Positions 1 through 10,700 of a DNA stretch of 64,000 nucleotides are shown here, piece by piece. Position 1 is the stretch's first letter. Each line of letters begins with the position of its first letter. The position numbers and the translations under genes were made by a program. This DNA is from Rutidosis leptorrhynchoides (Eukaryota > Streptophyta > Magnoliopsida > Asterales > Asteraceae). The stretch is taken from contig NC_092338.1 of assembly GCF_046630445.1 (NCBI RefSeq), positions 205,203,501 through 205,267,500 on the forward strand, in the 5' to 3' direction. The notes below the pieces were generated by a model. It made no database searches. It was not told the origin of the DNA and saw only the letters and a program-made list of their open reading frames with translations.

Positions 1-53
1 GAAATGGGCCGATTGATTTTTAATAATGTTATCATTTTTTTATTTTTTTTATT

Positions 54-54
<1 letters not shown>

Positions 55-139
<85 letters not shown>
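55..139. repeat. Compound (AT)n-(AC)n microsatellite
   Basis: Uninterrupted AT dinucleotides (57-105) pass directly into AC dinucleotides (105-139). The tract is the left flank of Micron-like element A. A matching AT tract lies on the element's other side, as expected if the element sits in a microsatellite. Confidence 0.95.
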
Positions 140-142
<3 letters not shown>

Positions 143-689
143 GGGCAGGATCAATGGGGAAATAACCAAGCGGGGGGAAGCAAATTTATTTTTTATTTTT
201 TTTGGAATTTTTTTTCCAGGCATTAAGATCACACGAAAATATGAACATTTGGAAAAAATACTTCGTGATGAATGTTATTATTTAAGCAGGAAAACGATCG
301 ACAAAAATAACATTCAAGATAATATTGATCGTGAACCCTAAACCCTAAACCCTAAAACGTACGTGTTAAAAATTCAATCTAAATCCTAAATCTAAACCCT
401 AAACCCTAAATTTCTAAACCCTAATATCTAAACCCTATAAACCCTAATATTTAAACCCTAATATCTAAAACCTCAACATACACTCGAAAAACACGATAAT
501 TGTTATATATTAATTCTTCGAGCGTTTTCCCGCCAAAATAAAAACATTTATCACAAAGTGTCTTTATTAAATGTTCATATTTTCATTCAATCTATAATGT
601 TCGTGAACAAAGTTTTTTCTATAAACGAAAAAAAATCATTTTGCTTCCCCCCGCTTCCCCCCGATTGGTTTCTTCCCCCTTGATCCTAC

Positions 690-694
<5 letters not shown>
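140..694. mobile_element. Micron-like foldback element A inserted in an (AT)n microsatellite
   Basis: The ends are inverted repeats: TAGGGGCAGGATCAATGGGG at the left matches the complement of the right end at 653-694 with few changes. The inverted similarity continues inwards (about 215-285 against 540-600), so most of the roughly 555-bp unit could fold back on itself. The centre is a degenerate CCCTAAA array. There is no coding capacity. Both ends abut AT dinucleotide tracts, as in the rice Micron family, which targets TA microsatellites; homology to Micron is inferred from architecture only. Element B at 17638-33176 is a relative with the same ends. Confidence 0.7.
331..475. repeat. Telomere-like CCCTAAA array in the core of element A
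   Basis: Repeated CCCTAAA, CTAAATC and CCCTAATATCTAAA units match the plant telomere repeat and its variants. The array is short, degenerate and inside a mobile element, so it is not a chromosome end. Confidence 0.85.

Positions 695-758
<64 letters not shown>
693..758. repeat. (AT)n microsatellite, right flank of element A
   Basis: About 33 uninterrupted AT units starting exactly at the terminal TA of element A. Confidence 0.95.
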
Positions 759-759
<1 letters not shown>

Positions 760-760
<1 letters not shown>

Positions 761-1184
761 GGAAATCTTGTGGTCTATTAAAATGATGGAAAAGATTATT
801 TATGTTAAACTAATGAACTCACCAACCTTTTAGTTGACACTTTAAAGCATGTTTATTCTCAGGTACGAAAGAAGTCTTCCGCTGTGCAATTTCTCATTTT
901 AAAGATATTAATTGGAGTCATTCATGACATATTTCAAAAGACGTTGCATTCGAGTCGTTGAGTTCATCAAGATTAATATTAAGTCAATTATAGTTAGATA
1001 TATTATAAAATAGTATGCATGCCGTCAACTTTCGATGTATTGAAAGATTGTCTTTTCAAAAACGAATGCAATGTTTGTAAAATGTATCATATAGAGGTCA
1101 AGTACCTCGCGATGTAATCAACTGTTGTGAATCGTTTATAATCGATATGGACTTCGTCCGGATGGATTAGGACGGGTCGCTTCA
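760..1184 (+). repeat. 3' portion of a Ty3/gypsy-type LTR (5' LTR of a decayed element)
   Basis: The segment ends in GGGTCGCTTCA and is followed two bases later by a tRNA-iMet type primer binding site, so its right edge is the end of a 5' LTR. The left part of this LTR is displaced or hidden by the microsatellite and element A, and its true start is not identified. It may belong to the same family as the LTR start at 62457, but the two fragments do not overlap in sequence here. Confidence 0.65.
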
Positions 1185-1186
1185 GT

Positions 1187-1198
1187 TGGTATCAGAGC
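1187..1198 (+). other. Primer binding site, tRNA-iMet type
   Basis: TGGTATCAGAGC is the standard plant retrotransposon primer site complementary to the 3' end of initiator methionine tRNA. It lies two bases after the LTR end at 1184. Confidence 0.85.
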
Positions 1199-1511
1199 GG
1201 TGGTCTTAGCGAACCAAGCCTTGTATTAGTGTGTCTAACTGATAGTTGTTTAGATGCATTAGTGAGTCTGGACTTCGACCGTGTCTGCATGTCAAAAGTT
1301 TTGCTTATTATATCGTGTCAAAAATTACCTGCTTATCATCTTAAAGTCTAGACACGTCTTACTGCCTCTATTGCATAGACAATGTATAGATAAATTCATA
1401 TCTTAGCGTATCTGTTATTGTTACCTTTGCCTGACAGCTTCTGTAGATTCTTCCGTAACTTATGGGATTTTAGTATTATATATGCATATGTAAATTATGT
1501 ATTGCAGGGTA
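1199..1511 (+). mobile_element. Leader of the decayed gypsy element, left of Element 1
   Basis: Non-coding sequence follows the primer site and stops at the CTAAT target site of Element 1. The same element resumes at 16600 on the far side of Element 1 and soon reaches a gag-like remnant. No ORF of note is present. Confidence 0.6.
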
Positions 1512-1516
1512 CTAAT
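1512..1516. other. Target-site duplication of Element 1, left copy (CTAAT)
   Basis: CTAAT directly precedes the TG of the left LTR and recurs at 16595-16599 directly after the CA of the right LTR. Five bases is the usual duplication length for Ty3/gypsy insertions. Confidence 0.95.
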
Positions 1517-2876
1517 TGATGTGTGCGAGGTGTACTAGAAAATAGTATTATTTTTTACAACGAAATACTATTAAATACGATACAATTTTACACAAGATAT
1601 TTATTTATATATAGAATGGATATACCTAAACCTTGCAAAACACTTATAGGCAGTGTACCTAATCGTACAGTAGTGTAGTTTTTAGTAAGTCCGGTTCGTT
1701 CCACAGGGATCTTTTAAACAAGCTTAACGCTATATTAGTTTTAACTTATAATTGTAAAAATACAAAAATATATATAAGTAGTATTATTATTATAAATGGG
1801 GTTTTTACCGTTTAATGACCGGTTTGTCGATTTTAAAACTTTAGTCGCAGTTAAAACCTAATGTAAAATATTAAAAATAAATATAACTTAATTTAAAGCG
1901 TAAAGTAAATAACGATAATGAAATTGCGATAAATAAAAGTGCGATAAAATAAAATTGCGATAATTAAAGAGTACGATAATTAAAAATGCAATTAAATAAA
2001 ATGACAATCAATAAAAGTGCGATAATTAAAGGTGCAATTAAATATGAAATAAAAGAATTATGCTTATTTAAACTTCCATAATCATGATGTTTGACGTGTT
2101 GATTTTAGTTTTATTACCATGGGTTAATTGTCCTTTGTCCTGGATTATTCGATATGTCCATACGGATTTGTCCATAATAGTCCATCAGTCATAATCATAA
2201 AGTGCGAAAGTCTTCGTCAAATTATTCTTATTCCCGAAGTCAAATATTCCAACTAATTAGGGATTCGAATTGTAACAAGGTCTTATTACTTTGTTTAATG
2301 AATACACCATGTTATCGACTGCGTGTAGTCCAAGGTTTTACTACTTTGTTAACAATTACACCAATTACCCTTGAATGTAATCCACCCCTGTTTCAACAAG
2401 TCTATTAACTATTAATCCAGTTCCGTGTCCGGTAAAATAAACAATTATTGGTATTTATAGATATCACGCCCACCGTACCTAGTCAAGCGTATGTGGTTAT
2501 ATATAAATACGTCAAATTATAAGTCTATATATTAAATCAACGAAGTATCATTTAGTTAATATAAAACCCATTAATAGCCCATAGTCTAATTTCCACAAGT
2601 GTCGTTCTTTTGTCCAAACCCCAATTATGGTCCAAAGCCCAATTATGGTCCAAAGCCCAATTACCCAATTTTAATATTTAGCCCAACATCATGATTACTT
2701 CGGCATTAAATAAGCATAATAATAACTTAGCTACGAGACATTAATTTAAAAATAACATTAACCATAACTTACAGTGATTAAAAATAGCGTAGCGTTACAC
2801 GGACAGAATTTCGACTTACACCCTTACAACATTCGCTAACATACCCTTATTATTAGAATTTAAAATTAAAATTAAA

Positions 2877-2882
<6 letters not shown>

Positions 2883-2965
<83 letters not shown>
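2883..2965. repeat. (AT)n microsatellite inside the Element 1 3' LTR
   Basis: About 41 AT units. The other LTR has the same tract at 15939-15988 but only about 25 units, so the tract has changed length since insertion. Confidence 0.95.
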
Positions 2966-2966
<1 letters not shown>

Positions 2967-3025
2967 GTGATAGATAGAGAGATGGATGGATATATATTGT
3001 TAAAATTCGTCCAAAACTCGCGAAC

Positions 3026-3103
3026 TTTATAGGACCAGACCTGTCCCTGTTCACCATGCGATCGCATGATTTTTTGCCTTCCAGGCCATGCGATCGCATG
3101 GCC
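3026..3103 (-). promoter_or_regulatory. Phased palindrome pair plus TATA box, Element 1 3' LTR
   Basis: The 20-bp perfect palindrome GGCCATGCGATCGCATGGCC (3084-3103) and a 14-bp palindrome CATGCGATCGCATG (3055-3068) have centres exactly 32 bp apart. On the minus strand a TATAAA (3031-3026) begins about 23 bp beyond the second. The same geometry appears in every Athila-like LTR of the window. A promoter role is inferred from position; no factor is known to me. Confidence 0.65.
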
Positions 3104-3569
3104 AGCTTTTCCAGGTCACATGTCTTTGTTTGCATTCTGCCGACGATTTATATAAATAAATATAATATATAAATAATTTTAAGAATTATTTAAATATTAT
3201 ATTATATTTATGTGCATAGTTGACATGTAATTTTTAGTCCGTTGCGTCGAGCGTTGAGAGTTGACTTTGGTCCCGGTTCCGGATTTTCGAACGTCCTTGC
3301 GTACAATTTAATATCTTGTATTTTGCGTTTCGCGTCTTGTACTCTTGTAAATTTGAGACGTTTCTTATCAATAATTGGAACCTCTTTGATTGTACTTTGT
3401 ACTTTTGAGCTTTTTGGTCGTTTGCGTCTTCAATTCGTCGAATCTGTCTTTTGTCTTCACCTTTTATTATTTAAACGAATATCACTTGTAAATAGAACAA
3501 TTGCAACTAAAAGCTTGTCTTTCTTGAGGGATAATGCTATGAAATATATGTTCGTTTTTAGCATTATCA

Positions 3570-3584
3570 AATATTCCCACACTT
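3570..3584 (-). other. Polypurine tract of Element 1
   Basis: AAGTGTGGGAATATT on the minus strand directly precedes the TGATAATGC start of the 3' LTR. The identical string precedes the 3' LTR of Element 2 at 52351-52365. This is the expected place for plus-strand priming. Confidence 0.75.
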
Positions 3585-6115
3585 GAGCGTTGCTTGTCCT
3601 CAAGCAATATAGTCTTGAAATAAAAATACTAGAATCACTTCTTTATTCTTCACACTTTGTACATCAGTGATTTCAATACGGCGGTATGAACAATGATAGT
3701 AACGATGTGGTTTACAGTCCCACATGATTATGAAAATTTAGATCCATTAAGGAAATTGGATCTTTATGAAAATATTTGATCTTTTGAAAATTTAATCTAG
3801 CTTTTACCCTAGATAAGTTTTCCGGAATAACCCTTCACCGGTGTTTTGCAAATTGTTTTTGTGGGTTTAGTGGGTTTCAGATTTGAAAATTTTAGCTCAA
3901 AACTTATGGTTTTGTGTCACCCACTTGCTAACCTTGTATTTGAAAAGCAACACGTCCAGTATACTTGCTCCATATATTACCTTTCGGTAAACTACCGTCT
4001 GGTTGTAAAGGAAAGCGTTGAACAAGCAACTGTTAAGGCAATGTCCCCTGACATGCTTTTAATTATGGTCTATAACGTGTTGGATGCAATTACTATCCTT
4101 TGTAGGAGCAATAGTAAAGCTCACCCTTTAGTTTTTTGGTCTGACACAAGGTCCTGTCTTCGACCATGCTATGCAACCACCGTTCTTACGGTTGACACCC
4201 GATTTGGTTCAGGTGACCTAATTAATTCCAGGTGAATTTCTAGGATTTTACGTTCAATGATAATGAACGCATTGAAAATGGGTTTTCAGAAAACAAATCG
4301 GTTTGTAATTTGATCAAAATATTTTCTCGTTCAAGCTCGAGTTTAGATATCATCGAATTCCATGAGTTTGAATTCTCAATCTTTCAGGTCAATTTCAAGG
4401 ATTGAGTAATATCAGGCTTAAAAGCTGATTTTTAATCTTTAAGGAGATTATCCTTTCTGGGGGTCTGATTCATTAGTCTTACCAAGCTAATTTGCACGGC
4501 GTCCTCCCCATTTTACGAGACAGATCCTCTCATGGTTAGGATAAGTCTGACCACTTGGCGACCCTGTTTGATGTTGAGGTCCGTGGATTTCCAGCTGATT
4601 TTCGAGAAAACTTTTCAAGGTTTTTCGTAGACTCTACAACTGGTCTGGACGACAACTTCCTGACCTAAATCAAGAAGCGCATGTCTTTTTCGGAAGACTT
4701 TACTTCCTTTTAATGATGGAATTGATTCATCGTGTAGATCCATCTTTCTTTCAAATATATTACAGTAAATCAGGTAAAACTGATAAAATTGTCCAAAACA
4801 AAAGTATCTTCAGTTATTTGTACAAAAATATGTGATATATGTTCAAAATAACTTGGTAAATTTTTCCCACACTTGACTTTATTTTCCTTTTTATTGTCCT
4901 CTATTCCATTTTAAATGAATTCTAACATTTTGGGTTGTTTATCAATTTATGTCCTTTTCGAGGTAACAATAATTTCGGTGTTAACACCTAGTTTTATCAT
5001 TCATAATTATGTATAAACTTGATTTTGAATTCATTTAATTGAAAATTTTAAAAATTTTACTAGAATTGGGTAGTTAGTATATAAGACTAGGGCTGTTCTT
5101 TATTATCAGAGAGCACTAGATTCTAATACAACTACTGCGTTACTAGTATTTTTAATGGTAACCAAGTGTTTAAATTTAAAATTTTAAAAATCCGAAAGAA
5201 TTTAACCCCTTTCCACACTTAAGATCTTGCAATGCCCTCATTTGCAAGAAATCAGTAACAATTTAAATTATTGAGGGTGATTAGCGTGGAAAAATGATCA
5301 AAATTATTGTCATTTTTAAGTGTTGTTTTAAAAGCAAAGATTTTTTTTTTTTTTTTGGGTTTTTTAAATTTTTTTTGGCATACTTTAATTTAATAAGATT
5401 AAAAATAATGATAATAAAAGTTCTCGGCCCTCTCTTGGGTAAAGTAATTTCGGTTCAACGACCTAGTTTTTAACTTACGACGAATTTTAAAAATCATATT
5501 TTTAACTTAACGAAATAAAGTAAATTTTTGTTTTTAAATTCACACCAAACTTAAATATAAAATGCATAAAATTAAAAATTCATATTAATAATAATTAAAA
5601 ATTCACATCAAACTTATATTATATATTTTTTTTATACAACAAACTTATATTAAAAATATTAATTTTTCAAATATTTACAAACTTAAATATATTGATTTTA
5701 AAAAGTTTACAATAATAATTAAATATTAATTTTAAAAACATTGTAAAAATAAAATTAAAAATCTTTTTGGTCTTTTATCCCACTTTAATCAATCAAATAT
5801 TATCAAAAATATACGTCCCTCGTTTCGATAAAGTAATTTCGGTTTCATAACCTAGTTTAACTCATGACGAATTTTTGAAATATTTTGGGTTGATTGATTA
5901 AAGATATTTATACCTTAAGAATAAACGGTAAATTTCGCAGTGATGTAATAAAATTTTTTGTATGATATCAATAATTTCGGTCGCAAAATCTAATTTTATT
6001 GAATACCAATTTAATACTTTATAGTGAACGATTTAGCATTTATTATCAAAAGGTTAAAAATAATAAAAAATAAAAATAAAAAAAACTGTACATACTTACC
6101 TGTGAGATAGAATTC
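3585..6115 (-). other. Non-coding 3' region of Element 1
   Basis: About 2.5 kb of AT-rich sequence between the small cysteine/histidine ORF and the polypurine tract, with no credible ORF. It aligns with 47040-47870 and 50650-52350 of Element 2. The env-like gene present between those two blocks in Element 2 is absent here, with the junction near 5330. Confidence 0.7.
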
Positions 6116-6532
6116 TCAGTGACCTGCTTTAGCCCACTCATAAGATAGTCGGACTAATTGGTTTTCCATAGCTACATAGGCGTAACCTCGATCATTCAAC
6201 GTTTTTTCTTTGAAACATATGAACGGTCCATCTCTGCATAAAGTAACAAATTCGGTATTGGAATATGTCTGATTCGTCGAACATTTTCCTTTGTATGACC
6301 ATTTTCCGCATTTGTGACATCTTTCAAGGTGTCGTGCTCTTCTTTTCGCTGCGAATTTTGATTTTCCTTTACCAAATTGTAACTTATTATTTTCGTTCCT
6401 GGATTCTTTTCTTACTCCGTCCAATTTACCTCTGATTAATGATAACAATTCACTTGGAAGGGTGTCATTATTACGTTTAGTGATCAAAGCGTGTAGCATT
6501 AGACCATGGTTTAGTTCACAGGAAGTCTTCAT
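6116..6532 (-). CDS. Small basic ORF with a Cys/His cluster, downstream of pol (Element 1 copy)
   Basis: A 138-residue ORF starting with ATG at 6532, beginning MKTSCELNHG. It is rich in Lys and Arg and contains CHKC-KWSY-KGKC. In the Element 2 copy (46628-47026) the same place reads CHKC-KWSH-GGKC, a C-x2-C-x4-H-x3-C spacing resembling but not matching the retroviral zinc knuckle; here Tyr replaces the His. The ORF is separate from gag-pol, about 170 bp beyond it, and is open in both elements although their pol frames are broken. I do not recognise the family. Nucleic-acid binding is a guess from composition. Confidence 0.6.
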   Translation of the reverse strand: MKTSCELNHGLMLHALITKRNNDTLPSELLSLIRGKLDGVRKESRNENNKLQFGKGKSKFAAKRRARHLERCHKCGKWSYKGKCSTNQTYSNTEFVTLCRDGPFICFKEKTLNDRGYAYVAMENQLVRLSYEWAKAGH

Positions 6533-6703
6533 CTCGTAAAACCTAAAAAAAATAAAAATTCAGAATGGGGGGAGAAGACTAGTTCTTTAGGGTCTGCTAG
6601 GGAAAGACCATTCGGATTCCATTCTCGAGAACTACACGAAAACAGAAAATCTAACTCTAACAGAAATACATATTACCCTAAAAAGATTCGAACCTCCCCA
6701 TAC

Positions 6704-7704
6704 TTAGTTGAAATTGTGATTAACGTTATTTTCAATTGGATCATCAACAACTTGAATATCTTTGACTTTTACTTCAATCCATTTGTTGATTTCCTCCGTA
6801 ACTTTCACAAATTCAACTAACATCGCCTTTTCTTTTGGTGATAAATTGGATATTAATCGGTTACATAACTTAAAGTTTCCCTTAATCTTAGCATCGTGAA
6901 TCCGTTTATAAAGTTTCTTCGTTGAACTTTTAAAAACGGGTTCATCTAATTTCTTATCATCAACGGGGTTCTTTGTGATCGGATCATCATTAAGTGTTTC
7001 TTCATCTTCCCCACACTTATGCGTTTTTATTGGTTTAACAGTTTTGGTTGGTGGAGATCTAAACTTTCGGTTCACAAAGGTGATCGATGTATCACCATCC
7101 CTAAGTGTCATTCTACCTTCTCTTACATCAATGAATGCCTCGGTGGTTGCTAAAAATGGGCGACCTAAAATTAGAGGAATATCAAGGTTTTCCTCCATAT
7201 TAATCACTATGAAGTTTGCAACAATGGTCAAACTTCCCACGTTAACAAGTAAATTATTTGCTATTCCAACCGGGTGTTTAATGGTTAGGTCAAATGATTG
7301 AACACCTATTTTGGTTGGTTTTAATTTACCTATACCTAATCTTTTGTATAAGGAAAGAGGCATAATATTTGCACTTGCTCCTAAATCTGCGAGTCATTAT
7401 ATATAGTACCATCATTAAGCAAGCAAGAAATGATAAATTCACCCGGGTCTCCTGCTTTAGTAAGTCGAGTTGGTTTGTAAACCTTTTTCGGGTGTTCTTT
7501 TCTTGGTTCTTTCACTTCTATTTGAACTTCTTGTTCACATTTTTCTTCGTTTCTTGGAATGGAAGGTTTGTATAAGAATTCTTCTTCATCACTCCAATTT
7601 GAATCCTCCCTATTTTCCAATTTTGATTTTTCATATGTTGTTGATAACATATTTATGTTTTCATTTTGAAGGTTTTCTTGGGTGGTGAAATTATGATTGA
7701 CTTC
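6704..7704 (-). pseudogene. Second retropepsin-like domain after integrase, unique to Element 1
   Basis: Beyond the integrase C-terminus, where the Element 2 pol frame soon stops, Element 1 has about 980 bp of extra coding sequence. It holds an acidic linker, then GDPGEF, then [10 protein letters not shown] (about 7350-7386) and the PLILGRPFL signature of plant gypsy aspartic proteases, followed by a charged tail. The domain differs clearly from the element's own protease at about 10900-11250, so it is not a recent self-duplication. A frameshift near 7381 separates GDPGEF from DLGAS. Similar strings of about 18 bp (6710-6727 and 7687-7704) bracket the insert, suggesting template switching or recombination at microhomology. 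Whether it was ever active is unknown. Confidence 0.8.
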
Positions 7705-10700
7705 ATTGTCAACTTCCATCGGACCATGTATGTAATGTTTAACTCTCTGACCATTAACTTTAAATTCAATCCCATTTGAATTTATTAACTCTATTGTTCC
7801 GTATGGGAAAACTCTTTTGACTATAAATGGTCCAGACCATCTTGATTTCAATTTTCCAGGAAATAGCTTGAATCGTGAATTGAAAAGAAGAACTCTGTCT
7901 CCTTCTTTAAATTCTTTTGAACTTCTGATTCTTTTATCATGCCATTTCTTCATTCTTTCCTTATAGATTAAGGAATTTTCATATGCTTCATGTCTTAATT
8001 CTTCTAATTCGTTTAATTGACTTAACCGTAGACGTCCAGCTTCATGTAAATCAAGATTACATGTCTTCAAAGCCAAAAATGCTTTGTGTTCAATTTCTAC
8101 TAGAAGATGACATGCTTTTTCGTAAACGAGTTTAAAAGGTGTGGTTCCAATTGGAGTTTTGTAGGCTGTCCTAAAAGCCCAGAGTGCATCCTCCAATTTA
8201 ATGGACCATTCCTTCGGATTTGATCCTACGGTTTTCTCTAGAATACGTTTTAAAGCTCGGTTGGTATTTTCAACTTGTCCACTTGTTTGTGGATGATATG
8301 CGGTTGAGATTTTATGAGTTACTCCATATCTTTTAAGAACTTTCTCAAGTTGATTATTACAAAAATGAGTACCCCGATCACTTATTAAAGCTTTCGGTGT
8401 TCCAAACCTTGCAAAAAGACGTTTTAAAAAGTTGACTACAACTCGTGCATCGTTAGTTGGGAGAGCTTGTGCTTCCGCCCATTTAGATACATAATCAATG
8501 GCAACGAGAATGTAGAGATTATTATGAGATTTTGGAAATGGACCCATAAAGTCAATACCCCAAATGTCAAATACTTCACATACTTGAATGACATTTTGTG
8601 GCATTTCATCACGTTGACTTATTTTTCCTGCCCTTTGACAAGCATCACAGGATTTGCAAAGAAGGTGTGCATCTTTGAAAATTGTAGGCCAATAGAATCC
8701 AGCATCGTAAACTTTTCTTGCTGTGAGCCGAGGCCCAAAATGCCCTCCTGTTGGTCCTGTGTGACAATGGTTTAAGATTTGACTAGCTTCATCACCGAAT
8801 ATGCATCGGCGTATTATTCCATCGGGACAACTTTTAAACAAATGTGGATCTTCCCAAAAATAGTGTTTTATATCACTAAAAAATTTCTTTCGTTTTTGGT
8901 ACTATAATCCTTTTTCAAGGAATCTACATACTAAGTAGTTTGCATAGTCTGCAAACCATGGAATTTCATTATAATCTATCTTCAATAGATATTCATCAGG
9001 AAAATTGTCTTGTATGGCCGATTCATTTAGAACTTCTAATTCAGGATTTTCAAGACGAGAAAGATGATCAGCGGCGAGATTTTCTGCTCCCTTTTTATCT
9101 CGGATTTCAATATCGAACTCTTGTAAGAGTAAAATCCAACGGATTAATATTGGTTTGGCATCTTGTTTCGAAAATAGGTATCTAAGAGCAGAATGGTCGG
9201 TATAGACCACCGTTTTAGCTAAAACGAGATATGATCGAAATTTGTCAAAAGCAAAGACAATAGCAAGGAGTTCTTTTTCAGTAGTTGTATAATTTGTTTG
9301 TACTCCCTGTAACGTCTTACTAGCATAATAAATAGGTTGAAATCGTTTTTAAATCCTTTGTCCTAAAATGGCTCCCATTGCAAAATCACTTGCATCACAC
9401 ATAAGTTCAAACGGTAGATTCCAATTTGGAGTTATCATGATCGGCGCATTAGTGATTTTCTCTTTAAGAATATTAAAAGATTTAATGCATTCATCCGAAA
9501 AGATGAATGGAGCATCCTTTTCTAGGAGTCTATTCATAGGAGTGACAATTTTAGAAAAATCTTTTATGAAACGTCGGTAAAAACCGGCATGCCCTAGAAA
9601 ACTCCTAACTCCTCTAACATTGGTGGGATGTGAAAGTTTAGAAATTACATCTACTTTAGCTCTATCCACTTCAATTCCTTCCTTTGAAATATTATGACCA
9701 AGAATGATGCCTTCTTTAACCATGAAATGGCATTTCTCCCAATTAAGTACTAGATTTGATTGTTCGCATCTAATAAGCATTCGTTCAAGATTAACTAGAC
9801 ATGATTCAAATGTATCACCGAAGATTGAAAAGTCATCCATGAAAACTTCCATGCATTCTTCTATCATGTCGTGAAAAATCGCCATCATGCACCTTTGAAA
9901 GGTTGCATGGGCGTTGCAAAGTCCAAATGGCATGCGTTTGTAAGCAAAAGTACCATAAGGGCACGTGAACGTGGTTTTCTCTTGATCCTCGGGTGCTATT
10001 GGAATTTGAAAATATCTGAAAAAACCATCAAGAAAATAATAGTAACTATTTCCGGCTAATCTTTCCAACATTTGATCAATGAAAGGTAAAGAAAGGTAAT
10101 CTTTTCTGGTGGCGTCATTTAATTTTCTATAATCAATACATACACGCCATCCTGTTACAGTCCTAGTAGGAATAAGCTCATTTTTCTCATTTGTGATGAC
10201 AATCATGCCACCCTTCTTAGGTACGCATTGAACTGGGCTTACCCATGTACTATCAGAAATTGGATAAATTAAACCTGCATCAAGCAGTTTAATAATTTCT
10301 TTCTTAACAACATCTTGCATATTTGGATTTAGTCTTCGTTGGCGTTGCACATACGTTTTATGACCTTCTTCCATAAGGATTTTATGTGTGCAATACGAAG
10401 GACTTATTCCTTTAATATCATGAATCTTCCATGCAATAGCTGGTTTATGAGCTTTTAGCACAAAAATGAGTTGAGATGTTTCATTTTCAGTAAGAGAAGA
10501 TGATATTATTACAGGTAATTCAGATTCACCATGTAAATAAGCGTATTCCAAATGGTTTGGAAGTGGCTTTAACTCTAATGTTGGTGGTTCTTCTATCGAT
10601 GATTTATATCGATATCTGTCTTCCTCTTTTAGCATTTGAATTTCTTCTGTTGTTGGTTCATATCCATTAGCCATAAGTGTAGCTAACATTTTAGTTTCAT

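Larger units (their letters stand above)
1517..3569 (-). repeat. 3' LTR of Element 1
   Basis: A 2053-bp LTR that, read on the minus strand, begins TGATAATGC and ends in CATCA. It matches the right LTR at 14584-16594 closely, apart from scattered substitutions and a longer AT microsatellite (2883-2965). It carries the paired palindromes and TATA box described separately. Confidence 0.95.

Noticed and set aside
331..475. Possible chromosome end
   Set aside because: Telomere-like units are degenerate, short and enclosed in mobile elements with unrelated sequence on both sides.
2816..3135. ORFs encoding long Ile-Tyr repeats over AT tracts (also near 33123, 34059, 34658 and 54687)
   Set aside because: Translation of AT dinucleotide repeats, not proteins.
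3242..3586. ORF of about 114 residues in the LTRs, antisense to the element, present in five LTR copies (for example 3242-3586, 16267-16692, 52349-52693)
   Set aside because: It lacks an ATG start, runs antisense to the retrotransposon and has no family features. Conservation is explained by LTR homology.
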